Counted from the first letter of the stretch, positions 1-8,755 are shown. The stretch: 64,000 nt of DNA from an uncultured Sulfitobacter sp. (GCA_937928635.1 CALFWM010000048.1:1-64000), one strand, 5' to 3'. Notes: generated by a model not told the origin, from the sequence alone. Numbers and translations are program-made.

Positions 1-707
1 GGATCACTCAGATCTGCGGCATCCACAAGATATCCCGCAAGCGCCTCAACCCGCACGTGGTCAGACGGGATCGACACCAGTTCGACCTCATCAAACCAAC
101 CGGCACTGTCATTTTTGTAGTGCGCATTCACCCGTTCGGTCAGCAATTGCTGGCCCGGAGCAAAATGTTTAACGCGGTACAACCCCGTGCCGATACCCGC
201 CCCCATCGCATGCGCCGCAGAGATGTAAAACGCTGGCCCCGACAGGAGGAACGGAAGATCTGGATTGGGTTCTGAAAGCGCAAAAGACACCTGATGTGGC
301 CCGGTTTGCGTGACCGTGCCGTCGGCAAATCCGCGTGCACTGGCAACAACATCCGCAGCTGTGAACGGCAGACCGTCATGAAAAACCACACCTTGGCGCA
401 CATCAAACTGCCACAGGCGTGCGTTGTCGGATGACGACCAGTTTGTCGCAAGCTCTCCGCGCAATGTGCCATCTGCGGCGACCTCGGTGAGCGTATCAAA
501 CACCAGTCCCTGCCGTGCGATCTGCATAAACAGACCGTCCCCGGACAGCCAGTTGTCACTGCGCGCAGCACCTGACAACGCCATGCGCAACCGCCCGCCC
601 TTTTGCGGCAGACCAGCAGCCGACACACCTGTTGCCGCCAACAATGTCGCAGCAGCAGCACTGGCAAAAAGCGCACGTCGGTGCATATGCGGGTCACGTC
701 GTGTCAT
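1..707 (-). CDS. ABC transporter solute-binding protein, peptide/nickel family 5 (C-terminus outside window)
   Basis: The frame stays open from the ATG at 707 to the window edge, giving about 235 residues of an SBP_bac_5-type protein. The N-terminus has a twin-arginine signal (HRRALFASAAAATLLAAT), so export by Tat to the periplasm is expected. The mature part has family hallmarks such as GGRLRMALSG, DGTLRGELATNW and VVFHDGLPFTAADVVAS, seen in oligopeptide/dipeptide binding proteins. The start overlaps the stop of the upstream prolyl iminopeptidase by four bases (ATGA), so the two are translationally coupled. Permease and ATPase genes probably follow beyond the left edge. The ligand cannot be assigned from sequence. 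Confidence 0.85.
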   Translation of the reverse strand, partial: MTRRDPHMHRRALFASAAAATLLAATGVSAAGLPQKGGRLRMALSGAARSDNWLSGDGLFMQIARQGLVFDTLTEVAADGTLRGELATNWSSSDNARLWQFDVRQGVVFHDGLPFTAADVVASARGFADGTVTQTGPHQVSFALSEPNPDLPFLLSGPAFYISAAHAMGAGIGTGLYRVKHFAPGQQLLTERVNAHYKNDSAGWFDEVELVSIPSDHVRVEALAGYLVDAADLSD

Positions 708-1675
708 AGCGCGGCAATCTTATCCATCGCGCGCACCAGTTCGGCGCTGATCCCCGGTTCTGACAAGGCATGGCCCGCGTTACGCACCATCTTCAGCTCA
801 CAATTGGGCCATTGCTGCGACAACCCATAGGCGCTGGTCGGCGGGCAAATCATGTCATAGCGGCCCTGCACGATCACACCGGGGATATGGGCGATCCGGT
901 TCATATGGGCGAGAATCTGTCCGTCGAACTCCAGAAAACCACCATTGGTGAAATAGTGATTCTCCAGCCGGGCAAAGGCGCGTGCATATTCCGCGGGCCC
1001 CTCACCGGTGCTGCCGCTTGAGTTGATCGACGCAAGTGCATTTTCCCAAGCGGCCCAGGCCCGCGCATATCGTTGCTCCTGTTGCAAATCGCCTGAAAAC
1101 AGCCTGCGGTGATACGCGGCAATCAGATCATCCCGCTCATCCTCGGGGACAAGATCGACAAACCGCGCCCAGACCTCTGGCCAGAAATGACCGGCACCGC
1201 CACCGTAGAACCAATCCAGCTCCGACTGCGTCATCAGGAAAACACCGCGCAGCACCAGATGGCGCACGACCTCTGGATGGGCCTGGGCATAGATCAACGA
1301 CAATGTCGCGCCCCACGAGCCACCAAAGACCACCCAACTTCTGATCTCAAGTGTTTCGCGAATCAGTTCGATATCTGCAACCAGATGCCAGGTGGTGTTG
1401 TCCGCAACCGACGCATGTGGCCGCGAACGCCCGCACCCACGTTGATCAAACAGCACCACACGATACACAGCCGGATCAAAATAGCGCCGCATTGACGGGC
1501 TGCAGCCTCCGCCGGGCCCACCATGCAGCACCACAACCGGTATCCCATCGGGGTTGCCACATTGCTCTACGTAAATCTGATGACCCTGCCCAACCGACAG
1601 CATCCGCTGATCATAAGGATCAACAGGCGGATAAAGATACTGAACTGCGCGCTTTTGGTCGGGATACTTGTCCAT
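704..1675 (-). CDS. pip: Prolyl iminopeptidase (proline aminopeptidase)
   Basis: This is an alpha/beta-hydrolase of 323 residues that releases N-terminal proline from peptides in the cytoplasm. Diagnostic motifs are the oxyanion-hole [19 protein letters not shown], and the nucleophile elbow GGSWGATL. A late aspartate (GRYDMICPP) and histidine (NAGHAL) complete the triad. Length and motif order match family S33 Pip. An in-frame GTG lies one codon upstream at 1678; ATG at 1675 is preferred. It is the first gene of a leftward pair with the solute-binding protein, which suggests peptide uptake followed by proline release. It is divergent from ubiG, with about 48 bases between starts. Confidence 0.93.
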   Translation of the reverse strand: MDKYPDQKRAVQYLYPPVDPYDQRMLSVGQGHQIYVEQCGNPDGIPVVVLHGGPGGGCSPSMRRYFDPAVYRVVLFDQRGCGRSRPHASVADNTTWHLVADIELIRETLEIRSWVVFGGSWGATLSLIYAQAHPEVVRHLVLRGVFLMTQSELDWFYGGGAGHFWPEVWARFVDLVPEDERDDLIAAYHRRLFSGDLQQEQRYARAWAAWENALASINSSGSTGEGPAEYARAFARLENHYFTNGGFLEFDGQILAHMNRIAHIPGVIVQGRYDMICPPTSAYGLSQQWPNCELKMVRNAGHALSEPGISAELVRAMDKIAAL

Positions 1676-1723
1676 CACCGCCCTATATACTGTCTAAGAA
1701 CAGAGAAACATAGGTGGCGTCAC

Positions 1724-2473
1724 ATGCAAACCGAAACAACCGTTGATCCGTCTGAGATTGCCAAATTTGAGGCCATGGCCGCCGAATGGTGGGATCTGAA
1801 TGGCAAGTTCAAGCCGTTGCACATGCTAAATCCCTGTCGGCTGGATTACATCACAACCCAGATTGCAGGAGAGTTTGACCGCGATCTGAAATCGCCGGAG
1901 CCGTTCAAGGGCCTGCGCATTCTTGATATCGGATGCGGTGGCGGGCTGTTGGCCGAACCAATGGCACGTCTTGGCGCGGATGTGGTGGGGGCTGATGCGG
2001 CTGAGCGCAACATTCCTGTCGCGCAGGTCCATGCTGCGCAATCCGGGCTGGAGATCGACTATCGCCACACCACAGCCGAGGCGATGGCGGCGGCAGGTGA
2101 GCAGTTTGATGCCGTGCTGAACATGGAGGTGGTGGAACACGTCGCCTCTCCCATCAGTTACCTGACGGCCTGCCATGATCTGCTGAAACCGGGCGGGCTG
2201 CATATTTGTTCCACCATCAATCGCAATCCGAAATCCTATCTGATGGCGATCATCGGGGCGGAACACATCATGCGTTGGCTGCCAAAGGGCACCCATGAGT
2301 GGAACAAATTCATTACCCCGGACGAACTATTTGACTTGCTGAGCCAGGCCGGACTGGAACCGGTGGACCGCAAAGGGTTTGTCTTTAATCCGCTGGGGTG
2401 GTCCTGGCGGTTGTCTGATCGGGACCTGAGCGTGAATTACGTGACGGCGAGTCTTAAACCAGCTTCCGCCTGA
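1724..2473 (+). CDS. ubiG: Ubiquinone biosynthesis O-methyltransferase UbiG
   Basis: This 249-residue SAM-dependent methyltransferase carries out both O-methylations of the ubiquinone ring. SAM motif I is [19 protein letters not shown] at about residues 67-85. It is followed by the acidic VVGADA and the UbiG-typical NMEVVEHV, and the C-terminal GTHEWNKF is also characteristic. The open frame extends upstream without family similarity. ATG at 1724, preceded by AGGTGG, gives the usual N-terminus and length. The 3' end overlaps the convergent MarR gene by 20 bases. Confidence 0.95.
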   Translation: MQTETTVDPSEIAKFEAMAAEWWDLNGKFKPLHMLNPCRLDYITTQIAGEFDRDLKSPEPFKGLRILDIGCGGGLLAEPMARLGADVVGADAAERNIPVAQVHAAQSGLEIDYRHTTAEAMAAAGEQFDAVLNMEVVEHVASPISYLTACHDLLKPGGLHICSTINRNPKSYLMAIIGAEHIMRWLPKGTHEWNKFITPDELFDLLSQAGLEPVDRKGFVFNPLGWSWRLSDRDLSVNYVTASLKPASA

Positions 2474-2888
2474 TTTCCTGAAGGATCGGCAGGGCGGCGC
2501 GGGCCTGTTCTTCGCCGATTTCTTCGACCACCTGTGTCATCATCGGGGTGATTGCAGCAACCGCGTCATCGCGCGCCTGCTGTCCTGCCAGGCTGATCCC
2601 GACCAGCTTGCGCCGCGCATCGTCCCAGTCCGGGCGGATATGAATATAGCCTGCCCACTCCAGCTTGCTCAGCGTGTTGGTCATTGCACCGCGCGTGACC
2701 TTGAACGTTTCGGCCAGTTGCGCCGGTGTGCGTTCTGCCTTGGCCCAGGCCAGATTGTTCAAAACCGAAAAGTGCGAAATCTCCATCCCCTTGGGCAACG
2801 CTTTGACCAGACGACCGCGCACAGAATGCTCCGCCGCCAGCAACTCGCTGAACAATTGGATCGTGAGGTTTTGCTTTTCTTCGGCCAT
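2454..2888 (-). CDS. MarR-family transcriptional regulator
   Basis: This is a 144-residue winged-helix regulator. The recognition region reads [24 protein letters not shown], then a wing with [20 protein letters not shown], as in MarR proteins. It sits last in a leftward run comF-grxC-nitrilase-marR, 12 bases after the nitrilase stop, so it is probably co-transcribed. Its effector and targets are unknown. Such regulators often control their own operon or a nearby one. The stop lies inside the 3' end of ubiG on the other strand. Confidence 0.85.
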   Translation of the reverse strand: MAEEKQNLTIQLFSELLAAEHSVRGRLVKALPKGMEISHFSVLNNLAWAKAERTPAQLAETFKVTRGAMTNTLSKLEWAGYIHIRPDWDDARRKLVGISLAGQQARDDAVAAITPMMTQVVEEIGEEQARAALPILQEIRRKLV

Positions 2889-2900
2889 GACGCGCCCGCT

Positions 2901-3731
2901 TCAGGGGTTGGAAAACGGTCGCCGGTTTGCCAGGCTTGGCACTCGGCGCCGGGTTTGCGCGCATAATTCCATGTTCAGGTCAAAAAAGTAAACGCCGGGC
3001 GCGCTGCCTGCATCCAGCAAGACTTCACCCCAGGGATCAATTGCCAGCGAATGCCCATAGGTGTCGCGGGTTTTATGCGCCGCACTGGCATGGGTGCCGG
3101 TCTGTGCGGGCGCCAACACAAAACACCCCGTTTCAATCGACCTTGCCCGCAACAAGGCATGCCAATGCGCCGCCCCTGTCACAGGTGAAAACGCCGCCGG
3201 AACGGTCAATATCTGCGCGCCCGCGTCTGCCAAAGCCTGAAACAACGCCGGAAACCGCAGGTCATAACAAATGGCCATGCCGATCTGTGCAAAGGGGGTT
3301 TGCCCCAGAACGGCCCTATCGCCGGGGCGATACCCCGCCGATTCGCGGTAGCTTTCGTTGGCATCAATATCCACATCGAACATATGGATTTTGTCGTATC
3401 GGGCAGCGATATTGCCAGACGGATCAATCAAAAATGACCGGTTGGCAAACCGCCCATCCGCATCGGTTGTTTTCAGACCAAGGGAGCCGATCAACAGCCA
3501 GATGCCAAGCGATTTCGCCTCATCCCGCAAGGCGGCAAGGGTGATGTCTTCCTCCTCGGACTGGAGAACATCACGCTGATGGGTCCGGTTGTTGGACACA
3601 CAATTGGTGACCTCGGGGGTCAGGACAAACTGCGCATCCTGCGCTGCTGCATCACGTAGCATCCGGAGGGTGACCGGCAGATTCTTTGCCGGGTCATCCG
3701 TGACGTTCAATTGAAGCAGCGCGGTTTTCAT
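2901..3731 (-). CDS. Carbon-nitrogen hydrolase (nitrilase/omega-amidase-like)
   Basis: This 276-residue nitrilase-superfamily protein has the Glu-Lys-Cys triad: glutamate in VLTPEVTN, lysine in RYDKIHMFD, and cysteine in GMAICYDLRFP. The pattern resembles the Nit1/Nit2 branch, which hydrolyses deaminated glutathione or alpha-keto acid amides, but the substrate is inferred only. The ATG at 3731 overlaps the glutaredoxin stop (TGATG), and an in-frame GTG lies one codon earlier. Linkage to grxC fits a glutathione-related housekeeping role. Confidence 0.88.
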   Translation of the reverse strand: MKTALLQLNVTDDPAKNLPVTLRMLRDAAAQDAQFVLTPEVTNCVSNNRTHQRDVLQSEEEDITLAALRDEAKSLGIWLLIGSLGLKTTDADGRFANRSFLIDPSGNIAARYDKIHMFDVDIDANESYRESAGYRPGDRAVLGQTPFAQIGMAICYDLRFPALFQALADAGAQILTVPAAFSPVTGAAHWHALLRARSIETGCFVLAPAQTGTHASAAHKTRDTYGHSLAIDPWGEVLLDAGSAPGVYFFDLNMELCAQTRRRVPSLANRRPFSNP

Positions 3732-3988
3732 CACGCCGCCAAAAGCGCGTCGAGCTTTCCAGCACGTTCCAGTGCGTTCAGATCATCGGCACCGCCCACA
3801 TGGGTATCACCGATAAAGATTTGCGGCACCGTGCGCCCGCCATTGGCCCGTTGCACCATCTCCGCCTTGCGGGATGGGTTGGCGAGCACGTCTACTTCGG
3901 TAAAGCTGACACCTTTTGCGTTCAGCAACCGTTTGGCCATGTGGCAGTAGCCACAGAGCGGCGAGGTGTATATTTCGACAGGTTTCAT
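3731..3988 (-). CDS. grxC: Glutaredoxin 3
   Basis: This is an 85-residue glutaredoxin that reduces disulfides with glutathione in the cytoplasm. The active site is LCGYCHMAK; CGYC replaces the more common CPYC. The cis-proline region is RTVPQIFIGD, followed by HVGGADDL, which binds glutathione. It overlaps the start of the nitrilase gene by one base and lies 36 bases after comF, in the same operon. Confidence 0.94.
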   Translation of the reverse strand: MKPVEIYTSPLCGYCHMAKRLLNAKGVSFTEVDVLANPSRKAEMVQRANGGRTVPQIFIGDTHVGGADDLNALERAGKLDALLAA

Positions 3989-4024
3989 TGGCCAGGCCCT
4001 TTCAATGCTGTGTTGAAAGCAGAC

Positions 4025-4756
4025 TTAGGGAGTTTTGGACACCCGCGCCAGTGTTACAACGCACACCCTGCCTGATCCGGCCTGCTGCAATGCCTGTGTT
4101 GCGGCGGTAAGCGTGGCACCGGTGGTCAACACGTCGTCCACCAAAAGGATCGGCCGGGCCATAACCTGATGGCGAAACTTATTGTTCACACGAATCGCGT
4201 TTTGCACTGTTTCCTGACGTTCCTGACGGCCCAGCCCGTCCAGCGATCGGGTGGGGCGATGGCGGTGCAAAACGTCCGGTCCGCACATCAGTGACATCTG
4301 GTCTGCCAGCGCCTGTGCGAGCAAGGCGGATTGGTTATACCGCCGTTTCAGCAAGCGCATCCAATGCAATGGCACCGGGACCACCAGCGAATTTTCCTCA
4401 ACAATATCGCCCAGTGCGTTTGCCATCCACAAGGCGGCCGGTTTTGCGATTTCCTGCCGGTCACCGTGTTTGAACGCCAACACCAGCTTGCGCCCCGTTT
4501 CGTTATAAAGCACTGCCGCGCGCCCCTGCGCCCAGGCCCGTGGATGCGTAAGGCATTCATCGCATTGCAAATTCTCCAATCCATCCGCGCTGGGCAATGG
4601 CACGCCACAACCATCGCAGACCGTACCGCCAATAAATGCAGTGTCGCGCCAACAAGACCCGCAAAGGCCAAAATCACTGTCCACCAGTGACCCGCATGTC
4701 AGGCATTGCGCCGGATAGATCGTCGCAAGCGCGGTTTGAATTCCCCTGATCAACAT
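4025..4756 (-). CDS. comF: ComF-family phosphoribosyltransferase-like protein
   Basis: This 243-residue protein has an N-terminal zinc ribbon with four cysteine pairs (CLTCG, CGSCW, CDGCG, CDEC). A type I phosphoribosyltransferase fold follows, ending in the PRPP-loop motif ILLVDDVLTTGATL. ComF homologues are linked to DNA uptake in competent bacteria, but in Rhodobacterales this copy sits with grxC and the nitrilase and its role is uncertain. Its start is only 14 bases from the start of the divergent methyltransferase, so promoters must lie in or over coding sequence. Confidence 0.9.
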   Translation of the reverse strand: MLIRGIQTALATIYPAQCLTCGSLVDSDFGLCGSCWRDTAFIGGTVCDGCGVPLPSADGLENLQCDECLTHPRAWAQGRAAVLYNETGRKLVLAFKHGDRQEIAKPAALWMANALGDIVEENSLVVPVPLHWMRLLKRRYNQSALLAQALADQMSLMCGPDVLHRHRPTRSLDGLGRQERQETVQNAIRVNNKFRHQVMARPILLVDDVLTTGATLTAATQALQQAGSGRVCVVTLARVSKTP

Positions 4757-4770
4757 CTTATGGACCCTTC

Positions 4771-5589
4771 ATGACCACACCACCTAGAATGACTGATGCA
4801 GCAGCCCTCGCCTTCCATCGTACCCGCGCGACCCCCGATGCATTGTTCTTGCATCGCGCCGCAGCGGATGAGCTGGAAGATCGCCTGATTGTGGTTAAGA
4901 AGTCGTTTACGGACACAGGTGTGGTCAGTGGCTATCCGACAAACTGGTCTGGACAATTCCCGGACGCGGTCCATTGTGCTGACAGTGACACCCTGTCGCT
5001 GGCACCGGGCAATCACGATCTGGTGATTCATGCGATGGCACTTCATTGGGCAAATGACCCGATTGGACAGCTGATCCAATGCCGCCGTGCATTGCAGCCT
5101 GATGGACTTTTTCTCGGGGTGTGTTTCGGCGGTCAGACCTTGCAGGAATTACGTGTTTGTCTGGCGGAAGCCGAGACCGCAATCACCGGTGGTCTATCCC
5201 CGCGCGTTGCCCCAATGGCCGAGCTGCGCGACCTGGGCGGGCTGTTGCAGCGGGCTGGATTTGCCCTGCCTGTGGCCGATGCAATGCCTTTAAACGTAAG
5301 CTATCGCGACATGTGGCACCTGATGCGTGATCTGCGCGCGATGGGGGAAAACAACGCACTTTATCTGCGTTTGCGCCAGCCAACGCGACGCGCCGTGTTT
5401 GAACGCGCTGCTGCGCTGTACCAGGAAAGCTTTTCAGATGGTGACGGGCGTATCACCGCCACATTCGAACTGATCTTTCTGACCGGTTGGGCCCCTGACG
5501 CCAGTCAGCCCAAACCCCTGCGCCCCGGCTCTGCACAACAGCGGCTTTCGGAGGCGTTGAACACCCAAGAATCCAAACTGCCCGTTTGA
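4771..5589 (+). CDS. BioC/NDUFAF5-like SAM-dependent methyltransferase-fold protein
   Basis: This 272-residue protein resembles the alphaproteobacterial relatives of human NDUFAF5, a complex I assembly factor, and BioC. The N-terminus (ALAFHRTRATPDALFLHRAAADEL) and the central DLVIHAMALHWANDP and CRRALQPDGLFLGVCFGG are typical of that group. The classical glycine-rich SAM loop is poorly visible. Whether it methylates, hydroxylates, or only assists assembly cannot be decided from sequence. It lies divergent to comF and 54 bases upstream of hemH. Confidence 0.75.
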   Translation: MTTPPRMTDAAALAFHRTRATPDALFLHRAAADELEDRLIVVKKSFTDTGVVSGYPTNWSGQFPDAVHCADSDTLSLAPGNHDLVIHAMALHWANDPIGQLIQCRRALQPDGLFLGVCFGGQTLQELRVCLAEAETAITGGLSPRVAPMAELRDLGGLLQRAGFALPVADAMPLNVSYRDMWHLMRDLRAMGENNALYLRLRQPTRRAVFERAAALYQESFSDGDGRITATFELIFLTGWAPDASQPKPLRPGSAQQRLSEALNTQESKLPV

Positions 5590-5643
5590 CCTTGGCCGAG
5601 AAATAGCTATCTGAGCAAGAACCAGTCGATCAAGGATCCCTTC

Positions 5644-6690
5644 ATGCAAGCTGAATGCCCGCATCACGCCCCCGCGGACCACCCTGCCCTGCCCAAGCCC
5701 AAGGTCGGGATTCTCTTGGCGAATCTGGGCACGCCGGACAATTACGACTATTGGTCGATGCGCCGGTATCTGGCGGAATTCCTGTCTGACCGCCGGGTGA
5801 TTGATTATTCGCCCTGGCTGTGGCAGCCCTTGTTGCAATTGATCATCCTGACCAAACGCCCCTTTTCAAGCGGTGCCGCCTATAAATCCATCTGGAATGA
5901 GGCAGAGGGCGAAAGCCCCCTGATGACGATCACAAAGGCGCAATCTGCCAAGATCACCAGCGCGATGAAAGAACGGTATGGCGATGATGTGATGGTGGAT
6001 TACTGCATGCGCTACGGTAACCCATCAACCCGGTCAAAGGTTGAGGCGATGACCAAGGCGGGCTGTACCAAGATCCTGTTTTTCCCACTCTACCCGCAAT
6101 ATGCGGGTGCCACATCTGCCACGGCCTGTGATGCATTTTTTGCCGCCTTGGGGCGCGAGAAATGGCAGCCGATTGCGCGCGTGGTAGAGCCTTATTCTGA
6201 CCGCCCTGACTACATTGAGGCCCTGGCCCAATCCATCGAGCGTGGCTATGCGCAGGCGGAGAAAAAGCCGGACATCCTGATCTGTTCCTACCACGGCCTG
6301 CCACAGCGGTATTTGATGGAAGGTGACCCCTATCACTGCCAGTGCCAGAAAACGACACGCCTGTTAAAGGAACGGCTGGGCTGGGATGACACGCAGATCA
6401 TGACCACGTTCCAGTCCAAATTTGGGCCAGAGGAATGGCTACAGCCCTACACAGTTGAAGAAGTCGCGCGGCAGGCCGAAGCGGGTAACAAGAGCATTGC
6501 AGTCTGTGCCCCCGCCTTTTCCGCCGATTGTATTGAGACCCTCGAAGAAATCAACGAGGAGATCAAAGAGAGTTTTGAAGAAGCGGGCGGAGAGCATTTT
6601 ACCTATATCCCCTGCCTGAATGACGACGATGCCCATATTACCGCCCTATCCAACGTGATTTCTGAAAACCTGAGCGGCTGGATTGACTGA
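5644..6690 (+). CDS. hemH: Ferrochelatase
   Basis: This 348-residue enzyme inserts Fe2+ into protoporphyrin IX, the last step of protoheme synthesis. Motifs include ILLANLGTPDNYDYWSMRRYL near the N-terminus, MRYGNPS, FPLYPQYAGATSA, the catalytic-histidine segment ICSYHGLPQRY, and FQSKFGPEEWLQPYT. Several cysteines (HCQC; CAPAFSADC) could matter for the iron-sulfur cluster known in some family members, which I cannot confirm. A strong stem-loop lies four bases after the stop. Confidence 0.96.
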   Translation: MQAECPHHAPADHPALPKPKVGILLANLGTPDNYDYWSMRRYLAEFLSDRRVIDYSPWLWQPLLQLIILTKRPFSSGAAYKSIWNEAEGESPLMTITKAQSAKITSAMKERYGDDVMVDYCMRYGNPSTRSKVEAMTKAGCTKILFFPLYPQYAGATSATACDAFFAALGREKWQPIARVVEPYSDRPDYIEALAQSIERGYAQAEKKPDILICSYHGLPQRYLMEGDPYHCQCQKTTRLLKERLGWDDTQIMTTFQSKFGPEEWLQPYTVEEVARQAEAGNKSIAVCAPAFSADCIETLEEINEEIKESFEEAGGEHFTYIPCLNDDDAHITALSNVISENLSGWID

Positions 6691-6693
6691 AAA

Positions 6694-6723
6694 CAGCCGC
6701 TGCGGGTAGCCTGCCTGCGGCTG
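6694..6723 (+). terminator. Stem-loop after hemH, probable terminator
   Basis: CAGCCGC at 6694-6700 pairs with GCGGCTG at 6717-6723. An inner stem, GCGGG with CCTGC, closes on a TAG loop. There is no T-run, so it is either a non-canonical terminator or an mRNA 3'-end stabiliser for hemH. Confidence 0.5.
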
Positions 6724-6794
6724 CCAGGGGGCATTCAGTCCGCGTAAAGGGTTTAACCCACCTTTGAAAAAGTGTTCATTCACCTTTTTTCTGA

Positions 6795-7091
6795 CCCGAT
6801 TTTGCGGCGATCAATGCCACCCTTGCCCAAACCCCGGCGCTGGTAAACGCGCGGCGGGATTTCGGCCCCAGGGGCGCGGCGCTGCATTCTGCCGCGTGGA
6901 ACGGTGATTTGGCAATGGTGCAATGCCTGCTGGATCACGGCGCAAACGCCGCAGCACTGAATGAAGAGTATTCCACGACTCCGCTGATCTGGGCAAAAAC
7001 TGCACACGAAGTGACCAACAATCCGGATTGCTATGCAGTTGCAGCGCCTTTGGAAGGTCACACAACCGTGGAACAAACGGACGTGAAGTGA
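6795..7091 (+). pseudogene. Ankyrin-repeat protein relic, 5' end lost
   Basis: In one frame from 6795 to 7091 the translation reads as ankyrin repeats: FAAINATLAQTPALVNAR, then GAAALHSAAWNGDLAMVQCLLDHGANAAALN, then TTPLIWAKTA. A stop at 6792-6794 precedes it, and there is no ATG or GTG with a Shine-Dalgarno sequence ahead of the repeats. The only good in-frame ATG (6915) falls inside a repeat. The T-run at 6785-6790 is a plausible frameshift point. I interpret it as a decayed small ankyrin gene that keeps its downstream terminator. Confidence 0.6.
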
Positions 7092-7102
7092 GATCAGAAC
7101 AC

Positions 7103-7133
7103 AAAAAAGGCGGTGCAAAACACCGCCTTTTTT
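7103..7133. terminator. Bidirectional rho-independent terminator
   Basis: There is a perfect 13-bp inverted repeat: A6 + GGCGGTG, loop CAAAA, then CACCGCC + T6. It can end transcription from both sides: the ankyrin relic from the left and the 60-residue exported peptide gene from the right. Confidence 0.93.
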
Positions 7134-7154
7134 AATTTGTCTGTGACTTCCGGC

Positions 7155-7337
7155 TTAGTTGGAAGCGACGGCCGCTGCGATGATAACCAGCAGGACGATC
7201 GGCAGCAAAGCACCTGTGGAAGAAGAAGAAGCCTCTTCAACGATGACAGGTGTTTCGATGATTGGATCGGCCAAAGAGCCGGCCATTGCAGTCGATGCGC
7301 CAGCTGTCAGAGCAGCAGCAAGAACGAGTTTTTTCAT
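7155..7337 (-). CDS. Small exported single-span membrane protein (60 aa)
   Basis: The ATG at 7337 follows a perfect GGAGG (GGAGGTTGTACT-ATG). The 60-residue product has a signal peptide (MKKLVLAAALTAGASTAMA), a short acidic segment rich in proline and valine (DPIIETPVIVEEA), a serine stretch, and a C-terminal hydrophobic segment (GALLPIVLLVIIAAAVASN). I know similar short proteins in roseobacters, but no function. It ends at the bidirectional terminator, so it is probably monocistronic with its own promoter. Confidence 0.8.
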   Translation of the reverse strand: MKKLVLAAALTAGASTAMAGSLADPIIETPVIVEEASSSSTGALLPIVLLVIIAAAVASN

Positions 7338-7478
7338 AGTACAACCTCCAGAAATGGCGTGACGTAACAATAACACTCACGCACCCAAAAACTTACCTCG
7401 TGAAACTTTGTAAACAGTATACCGGAAGATATGCAAACCCGGATTCAATTTTTCGGCCACGAAGTCAAAGCAATGTCG

Positions 7479-8090
7479 TCAAATAAGCAACACCTGAGTG
7501 CCCACATTTGCCATCGCAAAAAGCTCTGCAATATGCTCGTTGTAAAGCCCGATGCAGCCATTGGATGACTTGCGGCCAATCTTGCGCGTGTCATGTGTGC
7601 CGTGAATACGGTAGTACGTCCAGCTCAGGTAAAGTGCGTGTGTTCCCAACGGGTTATCTGGACCTGGGCCAATGAACTTTGGCCACTCTGGGTTCCGCTT
7701 GAGCATGGAAGGGGTCGGACGCCAGCTTGGGCCATCAACCTTTTGCGTGATCCTGGTGCGCCCACGACGCGTCAGATCTTCTGTCAGCGGAACACTGGAA
7801 GGATACAGTTTATAGATGCTCTGGTCTTCGGACCAATAATGCACCGCACGGCTGTCGATATCCACAAGGATCGCCCCATTGCGGGTATCGTTGAAATAGG
7901 GCTGCCAATCTAACGTGCGAAAGCTGGAGATGTTGCGCTTAACAACCTCTGTAACGTCTCGCTCAACCTGTGTGGTTGCGGTTGAGTTCACGGCGGCCGT
8001 GCTTTGCGCCAAGGCGGGTGTCGCCAGCACAGCGGCACCACCAGCAAGGAACGCGCGGCGACTGTTTGGCGTAATTCGATTCAGGGTCAT
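7479..8090 (-). CDS. L,D-transpeptidase (YkuD domain), Tat-exported
   Basis: This 203-residue protein has a twin-arginine signal (SRRAFLAGGAAVLATPALAQ) and a YkuD catalytic domain. The active-site block reads IHGTHDTRKIG then SSNGCIGLYNEHI, with the catalytic cysteine in SNGCIGL. It should form 3-3 cross-links in peptidoglycan or attach proteins in the periplasm. ATG at 8090 is chosen over 8102 because GGAGCTC sits at the right spacing before it. Together with the next two genes it forms an envelope cluster. Confidence 0.92.
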   Translation of the reverse strand: MTLNRITPNSRRAFLAGGAAVLATPALAQSTAAVNSTATTQVERDVTEVVKRNISSFRTLDWQPYFNDTRNGAILVDIDSRAVHYWSEDQSIYKLYPSSVPLTEDLTRRGRTRITQKVDGPSWRPTPSMLKRNPEWPKFIGPGPDNPLGTHALYLSWTYYRIHGTHDTRKIGRKSSNGCIGLYNEHIAELFAMANVGTQVLLI

Positions 8091-8254
8091 AAAGAGCTCC
8101 ATCAGACAAACGTGTTTGCCGGGTTGGTATATGGCTCGAAAGCCGCAGTTTCAAATCAAACAACTGTCATCTGGCATAGTAACGCCGATGTGCGTTTGAA
8201 ACGCAACGCCTCTCATTGTAAGCCAATCATAACCTTTTTGCGTGGAGCTGCGCT

Positions 8255-8755
8255 ATGACCCGTATCCTGTCCCTGTTTCTGGCCCTGTTTGTTGCGTTGG
8301 CCGCCTGTGCACCGTCAACCGGCCCCGATGGCAAACCCGCCAAAAGCGCCTATCGCATCAGTCCCGGTGACCGGGGTAAATTGCAATTCCGGATGCTCGA
8401 CTCCGTAAACGCCCTGCGCAGTGCGGCGGGCAGTAGTCCGGTCCAGCTTGATTCCAAGCTGAATGCTGCTGCCGCGACCCATGCACGTGACATGTCCTTG
8501 CAGAATCGTCCCTGGCACTTTGGCTCTGATGGATCTTCACCTATCGACCGGATCAACCGCGTGGGGTATCCCGGCGGACTGGTCGGGGAGGTGATTTCTG
8601 AAACCTACGAAACCGAGCTGGAGACGCTGGCAGCCTGGATGGACCAGCCGGACACCCGCCGGGTCATCATCTCACCGGATGCCAGAAACATGGGTTTTGC
8701 ATGGCATCAGGAAAAGAATGGGAAAATCTGGTGGACCCTGGTGACAGGAAGCTAG
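8255..8755 (+). CDS. CAP/SCP-domain lipoprotein
   Basis: This 166-residue protein begins with a lipoprotein signal peptide ending in the lipobox LAAC, so it is probably lipidated at the cysteine. The rest is a CAP (cysteine-rich secretory/allergen V5/PR-1) domain: LDSVNALRSAAGSSPVQLDSKLNAAA, THARDMSLQNRPWHFGSDG and RINRVGYPGG. Bacterial CAP proteins are extracytoplasmic and of varied or unknown function. GGAG lies upstream of the ATG. It converges on the next L,D-transpeptidase gene; both stop codons share one CTAG palindrome. Confidence 0.88.
   Translation: MTRILSLFLALFVALAACAPSTGPDGKPAKSAYRISPGDRGKLQFRMLDSVNALRSAAGSSPVQLDSKLNAAAATHARDMSLQNRPWHFGSDGSSPIDRINRVGYPGGLVGEVISETYETELETLAAWMDQPDTRRVIISPDARNMGFAWHQEKNGKIWWTLVTGS

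Noticed and set aside
1523..1723. N-terminal extension of ubiG
   Set aside because: It lies over the divergent pip gene and its promoter, and lacks family similarity. The ATG at 1724 has a Shine-Dalgarno sequence.
6909..7091. Ankyrin fragment as an intact 60-residue gene
   Set aside because: The start would be TTG within a repeat with no ribosome site, and repeat-like sequence continues upstream of it to a stop.
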